Assembly (NCBI GenBank): GCA_019244165.1
Contig: JAFATA010000030.1
Span: forward strand, 62,001 to 126,000
Length of the DNA stretch: 64,000 nucleotides
Origin: Pseudonocardiales bacterium
GTDB taxonomy: Bacteria > Actinomycetota > Actinomycetes > Mycobacteriales > Pseudonocardiaceae
Direction of reading: 5' to 3'
Positions 18,087-26,804 of this stretch are shown piece after piece. Positions within the stretch are counted from its first letter, which is position 1. The number at the start of each line of letters is the position of its first letter. A model generated the notes under the pieces. It ran no database searches. It was not told the DNA's origin and saw only the letters and a program-made list of their open reading frames with translations. The position numbers and the translations under genes are program-made.

Positions 18087-18132
18087 CCCGTGAGTGCGTA
18101 ACAGTGTTCTAGCCCTCATTGCCACTCACGGG
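18087..18132. repeat. 46-bp palindromic dispersed repeat, copy 1 (hisI end)
   Basis: On the minus strand it begins CCCGTGAGTGGCA and ends CACTCACGGG, with a less symmetric core containing GGCTAGAACACTGTT. A near-identical 46-bp element lies at 59315-59360 across the recN stop codon; by eye about 38 of 46 positions agree when copy 1 is read on the minus strand. It covers the last eight codons' worth of hisI, and the TAG stop of hisI lies inside it. Confidence 0.7.
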
Positions 18133-18462
18133 TAGTGACCTGCTAAAACAGGTCACTACCCCCGTGTGGCAAGCCGGGCCGACCTGGTCGACGACGAGCA
18201 GCAGGGCGTCACCGTCGCAGTCCAGCCGTACCTCGTGCACGTGCTGGGTGTGCCCGGAGGTCTCCCCCTTGACCCAGTAAGTCTGCCTGCTGCGGGACCA
18301 GTAGGTGGCCCTGCCGGTGCTCAGCGTGCGGCGCAGCGCCTCGTCGTCCATCCAGGCCACCATCAACACCTCGCCCGTGCCACGCCGCTGCACCACGGCG
18401 CACACCAGCCCCTCGGCGTTGCGGGTGAGCTGGCCGGCGATCGCCGGGTCCAGCCCGCTCAC
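18109..18462 (-). CDS. hisI: Phosphoribosyl-AMP cyclohydrolase
   Basis: HisI opens the adenine ring of phosphoribosyl-AMP in histidine synthesis. The 117-residue protein carries [40 protein letters not shown], the metal-binding [14 protein letters not shown] and the cysteine pair in [12 protein letters not shown]. It is the single-domain form, so HisE must be elsewhere. Its start overlaps hisF by four bases. The last dozen codons ([11 protein letters not shown]) are written by two palindromes, not by family-conserved sequence, so the native C-terminus seems to have been replaced. Confidence 0.95.
   Translation of the reverse strand: MSGLDPAIAGQLTRNAEGLVCAVVQRRGTGEVLMVAWMDDEALRRTLSTGRATYWSRSRQTYWVKGETSGHTQHVHEVRLDCDGDALLLVVDQVGPACHTGVVTCFSRSLPVSGNEG
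18131..18160 (-). repeat. Perfect 12-bp inverted repeat at the 3' end of hisI
   Basis: GGTAGTGACCTG, six-base loop CTAAAA, CAGGTCACTACC. It lies inside the hisI coding end and abuts the 46-bp dispersed palindrome. On the hisI transcript the loop reads UUUUAG. It could attenuate transcription between hisI and trpE or protect the his message end. Confidence 0.6.
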
Positions 18463-19232
18463 CGGACCGTCACCCCGGCTCGGCGCAGGCCCTCCTTGAC
18501 CTCGCTGATCCGCAACTGCCCGAAGTGAAAGACGCTGGCGGCCAGCACCGCGTCGGCGCCGGCCGCCACCGCGGGCGGGAAATGCCCGATCTCACCCGCG
18601 CCCCCGCTGGCGATCACCGGAACCGTGACGACCGCCCGCACGGCGGAGATCATTTCGAGGTCGAAGCCCGTCTTGGTGCCGTCGGCGTCCATCGAGTTGA
18701 GCAGGATCTCCCCGACGCCCAGGTGCTGGCCACGGGCCGCCCAGGCCACCGCGTCGATCCCGGTGCCGCGCCGCCCGCCGTGCGTGGTCACCTCGAAACC
18801 GGAGGGCGTGGGTGGATGCCCGGCCGGCACCCGCCGGGCATCCACCGAGAGCACGATGCACTGCGCGCCGAAGCGGTGGCTGGCCTCGCGCAGCAGCTCG
18901 GGACGGGCCACCGCGGCGGTGTTGATGCTCACCTTGTCCGCACCGGCCCGCAGCAGGCGGTCCACGTCGGACACCTCACGGATCCCCCCGCCGACGGTGA
19001 GCGGGATGAAGACGCATTCCGCCGTGCGGCGCACCACGTCATAGGTCGTGGCCCGGTCCGCCGCGGAGGCCGTGACGTCCAGAAAGGTCAGCTCGTCGGC
19101 GCCCTGCGCGTCATAGGCGCTGGCCAGCTCGACGGGATCGCCGGCATCGCGCAGCGCGGCGAAGTTCACCCCTTTGACCACCCGGCCAGCGTCGACGTCC
19201 AGGCACGGGATCACGCGCACGGCAACGGCCAT
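18459..19232 (-). CDS. hisF: Imidazole glycerol phosphate synthase, cyclase subunit
   Basis: HisF uses ammonia from HisH to turn PRFAR into imidazole glycerol phosphate and AICAR. The first catalytic Asp is in [20 protein letters not shown] and the second in [40 protein letters not shown] and [20 protein letters not shown] are the phosphate loops. An ATG at 19232 or the GTG at 19238 can start it (257-259 residues). hisH, normally close by, is separated by the inserted island at 20.1-26.15 kb. Confidence 0.97.
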   Translation of the reverse strand: MAVAVRVIPCLDVDAGRVVKGVNFAALRDAGDPVELASAYDAQGADELTFLDVTASAADRATTYDVVRRTAECVFIPLTVGGGIREVSDVDRLLRAGADKVSINTAAVARPELLREASHRFGAQCIVLSVDARRVPAGHPPTPSGFEVTTHGGRRGTGIDAVAWAARGQHLGVGEILLNSMDADGTKTGFDLEMISAVRAVVTVPVIASGGAGEIGHFPPAVAAGADAVLAASVFHFGQLRISEVKEGLRRAGVTVR

Positions 19233-19253
19233 CCCCACAGCCTAGGTGGCGGC

Positions 19254-19994
19254 TCAGCGGGCGGCAGCCAGCGCGGCGGGCAGGGTAAGCGCCCCGGTGT
19301 AGAGCGCCTTGCCGATGACCGCGCCTTCCACACCGAGCGGGGCGAGCGCGGCCAGCGCGGCCACGTCACCGGCCCCGGAGACCCCACCGGAGGCGATCAC
19401 TGGAGCCTGCGTTCGGGCGCACACCGCGCGCAGCAGATCCAGGTTCGGGCCGCGCAGCGTGCCGTCCTTGGTGACGTCGGTGACCACGTAGCGCGGGCAG
19501 CCATCAGCCTCCAGGCGTTCGAACACCTCCCAGAGGTCCCCGCCGGAGGCGGTCCAGCCGCGGGCGGCGAGGATGTGCTGCCCATCGATGATCCGGACGT
19601 CGAGCCCCACCGCGATCCGCTCGCCATACTCGGCGATCACCGCCCGGCACCACGCCGGATCCTCCACCACGGAGGTACCCAGGTTCACCCGGGCACATCC
19701 GGTAGCCAGCGCGCGCCGCAACGACACGTCGTCCCGGATACCCCCGGAGAGCTCCACCGCGATATCCAGCCTGCCGACGATCTCGGCCAGCAGCTCGGTG
19801 TTGGAGCCCCGGCCGAATGCCGCGTCGAGGTCGACCAGGTGGATCCACTCAGCCCCCTCAGCCTGCCAGGCCAGTGCAGACTCAAGGGGGTCGCCATAAC
19901 ACGTCTCCGTGCCGGTGTCGCCCTGCGTCAGGCGTACGGTCCGGCCACCGGCGACATCCACCGCGGGCAGCAGTACGAAACTCACCCGGCCCAC
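19254..19994 (-). CDS. priA: Bifunctional HisA/TrpF isomerase PriA
   Basis: PriA isomerises both ProFAR (histidine) and PRA (tryptophan). The 246-residue barrel reads [80 protein letters not shown] and [20 protein letters not shown], closely following actinobacterial PriA, with the first catalytic Asp in PAVDVA and the second in TDVTKDGT. No trpF occurs in the trp cluster downstream, which supports the dual role. Its upstream neighbour in relatives is hisH; here the island starts 90-100 bases upstream on the other strand, so priA needs a promoter in that gap. Confidence 0.95.
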   Translation of the reverse strand: MGRVSFVLLPAVDVAGGRTVRLTQGDTGTETCYGDPLESALAWQAEGAEWIHLVDLDAAFGRGSNTELLAEIVGRLDIAVELSGGIRDDVSLRRALATGCARVNLGTSVVEDPAWCRAVIAEYGERIAVGLDVRIIDGQHILAARGWTASGGDLWEVFERLEADGCPRYVVTDVTKDGTLRGPNLDLLRAVCARTQAPVIASGGVSGAGDVAALAALAPLGVEGAVIGKALYTGALTLPAALAAAR

Positions 19995-20025
19995 CCTAAG
20001 GCACAGCGACCCTAAGGCACAGCGA
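19994..20025. repeat. Tandem duplication of a 16-bp unit at the island edge
   Basis: CCCTAAGGCACAGCGA occurs at 19994-20009 and again, exactly, at 20010-20025. The first copy begins at the start codon of priA. It sits at the boundary between the his operon and the island, but the far boundary (26150-26160) shows no matching copy, so it is a local duplication, not a target-site duplication. Confidence 0.7.
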
Positions 20026-20094
20026 CAACCTCCTGTGGAGGTTCCGCCGTAATTCGCAGGTTCACGGTAGATCGGCAGCGTATTGTTGCACGGT

Positions 20095-23000
20095 GTGACA
20101 ATAGGCCACCGGGGTTCTCCGGGTGCCCTGCCCGATCAGCGCAGATGGCTGGTGCGCGTCTGCGACGCTCTTGGCGCCGTGCTAGGTGCCGGTATCCTGC
20201 TGGGCACCCGACATGTGCTGACCTGTGCGCACGCCCTGACTCTGTCCGATGATCCCAGTACCGAGTCCGATGATCCCAGTACCGAGGATTGCGCACCCAG
20301 CATCGAGGTGATCATCGATTTCGTCGGTTTGCACCCGATGCGGTCAGCGCGAGCATGGGTCGCGGCTGACGGGTGGGTTCCACCCAACAACGCCGACGGC
20401 GGCGACATCGCCTTGCTCGAACTCGAGACGGCGCAGCCCACAGGCTCGACCACCCCGCTGCGCCGAATACCCATGACCTGGGGCCGCGCCGTATACACCG
20501 GGGGGTTTCCTGCAGGCCTGGAAAACGGATTTTGGCTGAACGCAAAGCTAGCCGGGAACGGCGGACCGGGCATCGAATGCGTCCAGATGAACCCGATATC
20601 ACCGAGTGGTCCGGTACGCCCAGGATTCAGCGGCGCGCCCGTTTTCGACGAGATGACACAACAGGTTATCGGCATGGTAGTCAGCAAATACGCCGACTCG
20701 GAGTTCGGATTTTCTTACATGCTTCCCGTCGAAGCGATCATCAGGCATCTTGGCCGGGTAAGAGAATGGGTAGGCGGCGTTATGTCCTCCGACCTTAGTC
20801 TCGTTGAGGACATCGACTCACAAGCCCTCGATAACACGTTCGCCCGAGAGATCGTGTCATGGATCGAGCGACGTCATGATGCCGACAACACTCTCATCAT
20901 CGTCACCGGGGGGCCGGACTCGCTGCGGTCGGCCACCGTGCGCCGCATTATTAGCCTTGCTGACCGGGAACAGCGGCCTCACTCAGCGGATCCGCGCCTA
21001 GTCCAGGCCCCCGAGGGGACCGTTCCTTCGGCCGGCAGTATCCATCTCGCCATCGATGCCGCCGGGAAGACTCCCGGCGAAGTGTTGGAGCGCATTGTCG
21101 ACCGGACGGGCATCGCCGCGGATCCCTCAGCAGAACCCACTGCCGAGCTGCTAGATAGCCCACCGCCGATGACCATTGTGGTGTACGGTATCGACGACTC
21201 CCAGAATCCCGTCATGCTGGTAACCGACGTGCTCGAGCCACTCACCAAGCGGGGACACCGACTGCTGCTCGCGTTCCACCAGGATCTTTCACCCAGCCTC
21301 AGCATTGCCCGGTCATCTTTAAAGACATGGATGTGTGCAGGTCTTGTGCCACTGCCGATCCTCGATCTTCCCAATCCCGCCGACCAAGTTCTGCCCAGTT
21401 CGACATTTCCTGAGTTCCCAAGGCTGACCGCAGGTGATCTCGTGGCGAACCAGTACGAGGTCGTCGGCTGTTTGGCGCACGGTGGCCTCGGTTGGGTCTA
21501 CCTGGCCAGGGACACTCATCTGGATGGCAACTACGTTGTCCTCAAAAGACTAATCAATACCGACAACGAGCAAGCGATGACACGAGAACGCCGCTTCCTG
21601 ACCACGGCCGATCACCCCAACATTGTTCGCATCTTCAACTTCGTCACTCACCAGGAGCCAACTTCCAGCGAGCCGACCAATTACATTGTGATGGAGTACG
21701 TTGGCGGACAGTCACTGCAGAAGATCAGAGAAATCGCCAAAGCACGCCAGGAGCCGTTAGGTGGACCGCTACAGGTCGAGCATGTCATCGCCTACGGCGT
21801 TGAAATCCTCGACGCGCTCGAATATCTGCATAGCCGCGGACTGCTGTACTGTGACATGAGCCCGAGCAATGTGATCAGGAGCGCGAACCGCATAAAGATT
21901 ATCGATCTTGGTGCAGTCCGTGGGATTGGCGACAGATGGTCTCCACACATCGTGAACACCGATTTCCAAGTCGGTGCGGAGGAGCGTAATCGTGGCCTGA
22001 CGGTGCAATCCGATCTGTATGCGGTCGGAAAGACTCTCGAATACTTGTTCAAGGCGAGCACGGATGCACTACAGGTCGACACAGAAACAGAAAACAGTCC
22101 AATCCGGTTCGGCATTGAGTCCTTCCGTCGAGCGCTGGAGCGGGCGACCCAGAGGGAGGCGGACAAACGTTTCCCGTCTGCGGCAGCGATGTCCCAGCAA
22201 CTCAGGGGCGTCCTACGAGAGGTGCTCTCGCTGCGAGACGGAACGCCGCGCCCCGAGCACTCATCCGTGTTCACCGATATGGCAGCCCTACTCGACGCCG
22301 GACTCAGCATGGTCCCACCGCTGGATAGCTGGACGACCAACCATGCCGTCGATGCGACGCTGAACAACGGTCACCCCACTGCGGGCGCAGTGGCTGCCGG
22401 TCTACCAGCTCCGCAGCCAGCCGCAGAGGATCCAGGGGCGAATTTTCTGGCAACGATGAGCGCGACCGATCCGCGCCGGCTCATCGAGCAGTCTTCGATG
22501 TTTCAGCAGGAATCCGTCGAGATCCAATTGAGCAAATGCCGAGCACACCTCAAGCTGGGCGAACCCGAAAAAGCCCAGGCTTGTCTATTTAGTGCCGAAG
22601 GAATGCCGAGCAAGATCGATGGTTACGACTGGAAAATAGCGTGGCACGACGGGCTGCTCGCGCTGGCAAGAGACCAGATCACCGACGCAAAAACGAAGTT
22701 TGACGAGGTCTACCAAGCGCTGCCAGGAGAGGATGCACCAAAGCTGGCTCTCGGTTTCTGTTACGAGCAGGACGAGTCCGAGGAGGCCCAGCGTTACTAT
22801 CAAGCGGTCTGGCGCAGAGATCGCTCGCAAGCTAGTGCCGCATTTAGCCTCGCCCGGATCTGCCTGCGCCAAGGAAACCGGAGGGATGCGGTTGCAATTC
22901 TCGACGATGTACCCGATGTCTCCCTACACTACCACGCAGCCAAGATCGCCACAGTTCGAATTCTATCTGGACGCCTCACAACCGACCCTGGACACGGGAA

Positions 23001-23322
23001 CGGGCTTCCGACTGTGGAAGATTTCCGCGAGGTGATCGGACGGCTGCCAGAGCTGAACCTGGACGGGGGTGACGCGGATGGCCCCGCTCGGCACCGCCTC
23101 ACGACGGCAGTGCGAGAGGTTGCGTTGGACTGGGTCCTCGAGACCAAAGGCGACAAGCAGTTGAACGGCAATGATGTCCTCGGCAACCCCGTCAGCGAGC
23201 AGAAGCTTCGAAAACTCCTCTATAGCTCCTACCACGCGCTCGCCCGGCAAGCCCCCGATCGCAAAAGCCATGGCTTCCTGGTCGACCTGGCTAATAGAGT
23301 CCGTCCCTGGACCCTGTGGTGA
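20095..23322 (+). CDS. Trypsin-like protease / degenerate STAND / PknG-like kinase / TPR fusion protein
   Basis: Residue numbers count from an in-frame TTG at 20083; GTG at 20095 is preferred because a TATTGT -10-like box lies eight bases before it. Residues 20-225 form a trypsin-like domain with His50 (VLTCAHAL), Asp108 (GGDIALLEL) and Ser183 ([10 protein letters not shown]). Residues about 235-430 look like an inactive STAND NTPase: [20 protein letters not shown] replaces the P-loop without its lysine, and [13 protein letters not shown] resembles Walker B. Residues about 455-700 are a PknG-like kinase: [40 protein letters not shown], catalytic loop [14 protein letters not shown] and IIDLGAV. 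The tail matches PknG's TPR domain ([39 protein letters not shown]). The catalytic-loop lysine is serine, so activity is uncertain. No membrane helix. First gene of a four-gene operon of lower GC than its surroundings. Confidence 0.85.
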   Translation: MTIGHRGSPGALPDQRRWLVRVCDALGAVLGAGILLGTRHVLTCAHALTLSDDPSTESDDPSTEDCAPSIEVIIDFVGLHPMRSARAWVAADGWVPPNNADGGDIALLELETAQPTGSTTPLRRIPMTWGRAVYTGGFPAGLENGFWLNAKLAGNGGPGIECVQMNPISPSGPVRPGFSGAPVFDEMTQQVIGMVVSKYADSEFGFSYMLPVEAIIRHLGRVREWVGGVMSSDLSLVEDIDSQALDNTFAREIVSWIERRHDADNTLIIVTGGPDSLRSATVRRIISLADREQRPHSADPRLVQAPEGTVPSAGSIHLAIDAAGKTPGEVLERIVDRTGIAADPSAEPTAELLDSPPPMTIVVYGIDDSQNPVMLVTDVLEPLTKRGHRLLLAFHQDLSPSLSIARSSLKTWMCAGLVPLPILDLPNPADQVLPSSTFPEFPRLTAGDLVANQYEVVGCLAHGGLGWVYLARDTHLDGNYVVLKRLINTDNEQAMTRERRFLTTADHPNIVRIFNFVTHQEPTSSEPTNYIVMEYVGGQSLQKIREIAKARQEPLGGPLQVEHVIAYGVEILDALEYLHSRGLLYCDMSPSNVIRSANRIKIIDLGAVRGIGDRWSPHIVNTDFQVGAEERNRGLTVQSDLYAVGKTLEYLFKASTDALQVDTETENSPIRFGIESFRRALERATQREADKRFPSAAAMSQQLRGVLREVLSLRDGTPRPEHSSVFTDMAALLDAGLSMVPPLDSWTTNHAVDATLNNGHPTAGAVAAGLPAPQPAAEDPGANFLATMSATDPRRLIEQSSMFQQESVEIQLSKCRAHLKLGEPEKAQACLFSAEGMPSKIDGYDWKIAWHDGLLALARDQITDAKTKFDEVYQALPGEDAPKLALGFCYEQDESEEAQRYYQAVWRRDRSQASAAFSLARICLRQGNRRDAVAILDDVPDVSLHYHAAKIATVRILSGRLTTDPGHGNGLPTVEDFREVIGRLPELNLDGGDADGPARHRLTTAVREVALDWVLETKGDKQLNGNDVLGNPVSEQKLRKLLYSSYHALARQAPDRKSHGFLVDLANRVRPWTLW
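20245..20286 (+). repeat. In-frame 21-bp tandem duplication in the protease domain
   Basis: A 21-base unit (begins TCCGATGATCCC) is repeated exactly at 20245-20265 and 20266-20286, giving SDDPSTE twice just after the catalytic histidine. It lengthens a surface loop between His50 and Asp108 and keeps the frame. Perfect identity implies a recent slippage event. Confidence 0.8.
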
Positions 23323-23326
23323 CGAC

Positions 23327-24463
23327 ATGGCTAATCCGGTGACCGCGGACGCGGGTACGGCGCCGCCAACGGAGCCGAAAACCACGACAGGCAAGACCCT
23401 GGGGGTTCTTTTTGCAGTCCTTTTGGTCACCACCTTGGTGGTTGGGGTCATGTCCTGGCGGATATCTCAGAGAGTGTATGGCACTGTTGAGACGGTACAG
23501 AACACCACGGCTCCCGCGATTCTTGAAGTGGTCGCGGCACGAGGCGCTCTGGTGAAAGCCGACAGCGCAGCCGTTGACAGCTTCCGGAGTGGTGAAGTAA
23601 CGCTCACCGGGCCGGGCCTGCTTTATCAGAACCAGCTGACGCTCGCCAGCCAGAGCCTGGTCCAAGTCGCCGCACGCAACGTTACAGGCAGGGGCAGCCA
23701 GCGGATACAGTTGCTTGAGGCGCTACTGGAGTCTTACTCGGGCTTGATCGGGCAGGCTGACGCGCACACTGGAACTCCTTTGGGCACGGCTGACCTGTGG
23801 TATGCATCGCACCTGGTGCATGCCGGAGACAGCCCGATCTTGGCTGAACTCAACAACCTTGTGGGTGATCAAATCAGTGTGCTGAACGCCCAAATCTCCG
23901 CAAGTGCGATGACGATTGAAAACCTTCTTAAGTGGGTCGTACCGATTGTTCTCCTGTTTGTGTTACTTGTTGCGACCCAGGTATTCCTGAGACATCGATT
24001 TAGGCGTCTCGTAAACCCGCCACTGCTGGCCGCCACCTTAGTTCTGATCGGATTGTCAATCGTGACTTCTCTCGCAGTTATCGCTCAGCATCGACTGGAA
24101 AATTCCCGGGACATCCTGCAGGAAGTCGTGCGCCTCCAGCAGGAGCAGCCATCCGCAGCGGATGTCCGAGGACAGCAGGAGCTGGGCGAACTGATGGACA
24201 AGGAAGACGGGTGTGCGAACGGTGGGTGCGGTCCCACCGTCGACCGATTCATCTCCGATCAAAAATCTGCTGCCAGCACCGCAGCAAAGACCTCCAACAA
24301 GCGCACAGAAAAATTGATCGCAGATTTCCACAAGCGCATTGGTAGTGCCGGCGAGAATGCCAGCCGGAAGTACTTCATCCTCATTCTAGACTTTCTGATC
24401 ATCGTGTTCGTCTCGTTCGGGCTCTGGCCACGGATAGAGGAATACAGGTATCGAGCGAGATGA
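23327..24463 (+). CDS. Four-helix membrane sensor protein, GlnX-like
   Basis: ATG at 23327 is four bases after the kinase stop, giving 378 residues. Helix 1 (about 24-42, TLGVLFAVLLVTTLVVGVM) is followed by an extracytoplasmic domain of about 155 residues, mainly helical and CHASE3-like. Helix 2 is VVPIVLLFVLLVATQVF, helix 3 LLAATLVLIGLSIVTSLAVI, then a second outer region with a cysteine pair (DGCANGGCGPTV), and helix 4 FILILDFLIIVFVSFGLW near the C-terminus. This layout and its place between a PknG-like kinase and a solute-binding lipoprotein match mycobacterial GlnX, which relays ligand binding by GlnH to PknG. No kinase or HAMP output domain is seen, so signalling must be by contact. Its stop overlaps the lipoprotein gene by four bases. 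Confidence 0.7.
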   Translation: MANPVTADAGTAPPTEPKTTTGKTLGVLFAVLLVTTLVVGVMSWRISQRVYGTVETVQNTTAPAILEVVAARGALVKADSAAVDSFRSGEVTLTGPGLLYQNQLTLASQSLVQVAARNVTGRGSQRIQLLEALLESYSGLIGQADAHTGTPLGTADLWYASHLVHAGDSPILAELNNLVGDQISVLNAQISASAMTIENLLKWVVPIVLLFVLLVATQVFLRHRFRRLVNPPLLAATLVLIGLSIVTSLAVIAQHRLENSRDILQEVVRLQQEQPSAADVRGQQELGELMDKEDGCANGGCGPTVDRFISDQKSAASTAAKTSNKRTEKLIADFHKRIGSAGENASRKYFILILDFLIIVFVSFGLWPRIEEYRYRAR

Positions 24464-25761
24464 TATACACCAGACGTCCGACAATCTCCCTGTTCATTGT
24501 GGTCATTCTCATCAGTACCATTCTGGCGGCGTGCTCCATCCCGGACTCCGCCGACTCGGTGAGCGTACTGGGTTCCTGGACCCTCACCGACGTGGAGCAA
24601 CAGAATTTTGAGAAGGTGCTGCACCAATTCGAGCAGGATACCGGTGTGCGCGTCAACTATCAGGGTACACGAGCTCTGGATGAGGAACTGGCTTCGGAGG
24701 TCCAGAACGGCACGACTCCGGACGTTGCAATTCAGTCCAGCATTGGCGATTTGCGTCAGTACCTCAACGAAAACAAACTGTATCGTCTTAACGATGTGAT
24801 CGAAAAGCCGGAGCAGGACGTATATATCAAACAATGGCCGGACGTGCAGAAGTTGGGCACGGACAGCCTTTATGGAGTAGTGATCAAGGCGAACCTCAAG
24901 AGCATAATCTGGTACGACCCGAAGCAGCGGTCCGAGCCAGCGGTCCAGACCTGGGACCAGCTCGTCGCCCGGGGCGAGACCATAGCCAAGGCGGGCGGTC
25001 GGCCGTGGTGCATGGGCATGGGCTCGACCCCGATCTCCGGCTGGCCGGGCACGGATTGGATCGAGGATATCCTGCTGCACCAGTTCGGTACGGACATCTA
25101 CCAACAGTGGACTTCCGGCAAGCTTCCCTGGACATCACAACAGGTCAAGAAGGCATGGCAGGAATGGGGTACGATCACGGCTATCACGGGATCCGGATCG
25201 ACGCTGTTGACCGACTGGGCAGACGCTGGACGTCCGATGTTCACGAACCCGCCAGGATGCTATTTAGATCATGACTCCTCGTTTATCACAGCTAGTTATC
25301 AGAATTACGAAAGCGAAAAGCTGAAGCCCGGGGCAGATTTCGACTTTTTCTCCTTCCCCGCCGGTGTCGCCGGCAGGACTTTTGAAGTGTCAGCCGACAT
25401 GGCAGTCATGCTCCATGACACTCCGCAAGCGCGAAAACTGATCAAGTATTTGGCGACCACCAAGGCGCAGACGATCTGGCCACATATCGGCGGTGGCGCC
25501 TTCTCCGTGAACAAAGAGGTGAATCAAAATGTCTACCCGGATAGCATCAGCAAAAAAATTTCCGGTGATCTAACCAACGCCAACGCACTGTGTTTCGATG
25601 CTTCCGACCTTATGCCACCGACCATGCGTGATGCGTTTTATAGCGCGGTGTTGGAGTACCTAAGCGATCCCAACCAGCTAGACCAGCTTCTCGACAAACT
25701 CGACAAGGTTCGAGAAGGAATAGTACCCGCGGAATGGCTGAACCTTCCATGCGGCCATTAG
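24460..25761 (+). CDS. Orphan sugar-type solute-binding lipoprotein (GlnH position)
   Basis: A lipoprotein signal (LFIVVILISTILAAC, lipobox cysteine at residue 25) anchors this 433-residue protein outside the membrane. The body matches the extracellular carbohydrate-binding family (ABC type 1): NYQGTRALDEELASEVQNGT, PDVAIQSSIGDLRQYLNENK, SIIWYDPK, then WCMGMGSTPISGWPGTDWIE. No permease or ATPase genes are near, so transport is unlikely and sensing is likely. Mycobacterial GlnH, which occupies the same place beside PknG and GlnX, binds amino acids and belongs to a different binding-protein family, so the ligand here is probably a sugar or sugar-like compound. Lgt, encoded in the window, would lipidate it. 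Confidence 0.82.
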   Translation: MIYTRRPTISLFIVVILISTILAACSIPDSADSVSVLGSWTLTDVEQQNFEKVLHQFEQDTGVRVNYQGTRALDEELASEVQNGTTPDVAIQSSIGDLRQYLNENKLYRLNDVIEKPEQDVYIKQWPDVQKLGTDSLYGVVIKANLKSIIWYDPKQRSEPAVQTWDQLVARGETIAKAGGRPWCMGMGSTPISGWPGTDWIEDILLHQFGTDIYQQWTSGKLPWTSQQVKKAWQEWGTITAITGSGSTLLTDWADAGRPMFTNPPGCYLDHDSSFITASYQNYESEKLKPGADFDFFSFPAGVAGRTFEVSADMAVMLHDTPQARKLIKYLATTKAQTIWPHIGGGAFSVNKEVNQNVYPDSISKKISGDLTNANALCFDASDLMPPTMRDAFYSAVLEYLSDPNQLDQLLDKLDKVREGIVPAEWLNLPCGH

Positions 25762-25804
25762 CGGTCATTGTCACCAACGGCATGATAGGAAGAGAGGTGG
25801 GAGT

Positions 25805-26149
25805 GTGCCGGAGCTGGCCCGATTCGGACTCGAAGGCGGGGGTTCGGTACTCGTCGACGTCGACGAGGTGCCAGGCGTCACGCCGGTGACGCGGCAAGGA
25901 CGGATCCGCGAAGCCAGGACAACTTTCGAGACAGCGCTGGGCGAGGTGCGTGACGCGGCGATCGTCGCGTTAACGAAGTTCCGAACCATGGCTCGACAAC
26001 CGGACGAGGTGGAGATCGCTTTCGGGGTGCGGCTGGATGCAGAGGTCGGCGCGGTGATCGCCAAGACGGGCATGACGGGCAACTTCGAGGTCAAGCTCAC
26101 GTGGCGGTCGGAAGTCCTGGACACCCCTGAAGGGAATCAGCCTCCCTGA
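25805..26149 (+). CDS. Trypco1 (trypsin-co-occurring domain 1, CU044_2847-type) protein
   Basis: This 114-residue protein starts at GTG 25805 after GAGAGG. It reads LARFGLEGGGSVLVDVDEVP, then a helix (ARTTFETALGEVRDAAIVAL), DEVEIAFGVRLDAEVGAVIA and NFEVKLTW. This is the single-domain family found beside trypsin-like and STAND proteins in predicted conflict systems; its biochemical role is unknown. It lies 43 bases after the lipoprotein gene and so is the fourth operon member. It supports reading the kinase fusion as a trypsin/Trypco system. A broken paralogue lies at 30571. The gene ends 10 bases before the convergent hisH. Confidence 0.82.
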   Translation: MPELARFGLEGGGSVLVDVDEVPGVTPVTRQGRIREARTTFETALGEVRDAAIVALTKFRTMARQPDEVEIAFGVRLDAEVGAVIAKTGMTGNFEVKLTWRSEVLDTPEGNQPP

Positions 26150-26159
26150 ACCGCCTTGG

Positions 26160-26789
26160 CTACAGCGTCTTGATCCAGTTGCGTAGCAGGTGGGCCCCGG
26201 CGTCGCCGGATTTCTCGGGATGGAACTGGGTTGCCCACAGTGGTCCGTTCTCCACTGCGGCGACGAACGGCTCACCGTGCTCGGCCCAGCTCACCAGCGC
26301 CGGCGCTAGCGGCGCTGAACTCTCCAGTTCCCAGCGGCGGGCGGCGTAGGAATGCACGAAGTAGAAGCGGGCGTCGGCGTCAAGGCCGGCGAACAGCCGT
26401 GACGGCGCTGGCGCGGACACGGTGTTCCACCCCATGTGCGGCAGTACGTCGGCCTTCAACCGCTCCACGGTCCCGGGCCACTCCCCACACCCGGCGGTGG
26501 CCGCCCCGTGCTCGACGCCGCGACTGAACAGTACCTGCATCCCCACACAGATCCCGAACACCGGGCGCCCGCCGGCCAACCGGCGACCGATGATCCGGTC
26601 GCCGCGCACCGAGCGCAGCCCGGCCATGCAGGCGGCGAAGGCCCCGACGCCGGGCACCACCAGACCGTCGGCGTTGAGTGCGGCGGTGACGTCGGCGCTC
26701 ACCGCCACCTCCGCGCCTGCTCGCCGCAACGCCCGCTCGGCGGAGCGCAAATTCCCCGACCCGTAATCCAGGACGACGACGCGTCTCAC
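26160..26789 (-). CDS. hisH: Imidazole glycerol phosphate synthase, glutaminase subunit
   Basis: HisH hydrolyses glutamine and channels ammonia to HisF. The class I glutaminase triad is visible: Cys in [15 protein letters not shown], and His and Glu in [35 protein letters not shown] opens the protein, and VVPGVGAF is the oxyanion strand. Its 209 residues are normal. In relatives it is followed by priA; here the whole 6-kb island lies in that position in opposite orientation. An MFS gene ends 15 bases upstream; hisB, hisC and hisD are not in the window. Confidence 0.96.
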   Translation of the reverse strand: MRRVVVLDYGSGNLRSAERALRRAGAEVAVSADVTAALNADGLVVPGVGAFAACMAGLRSVRGDRIIGRRLAGGRPVFGICVGMQVLFSRGVEHGAATAGCGEWPGTVERLKADVLPHMGWNTVSAPAPSRLFAGLDADARFYFVHSYAARRWELESSAPLAPALVSWAEHGEPFVAAVENGPLWATQFHPEKSGDAGAHLLRNWIKTL

Positions 26790-26804
26790 CCCACCAGCTT
26801 CGCA

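Noticed and set aside
18064-18108. trp attenuator leader peptide before trpE
   Set aside because: No short frame with adjacent tryptophan codons is visible; the structures present are explained by the dispersed repeat.
19994-20025. Target-site duplication of the kinase island
   Set aside because: Both copies are tandem at one edge; no copy exists at the other edge near 26150.
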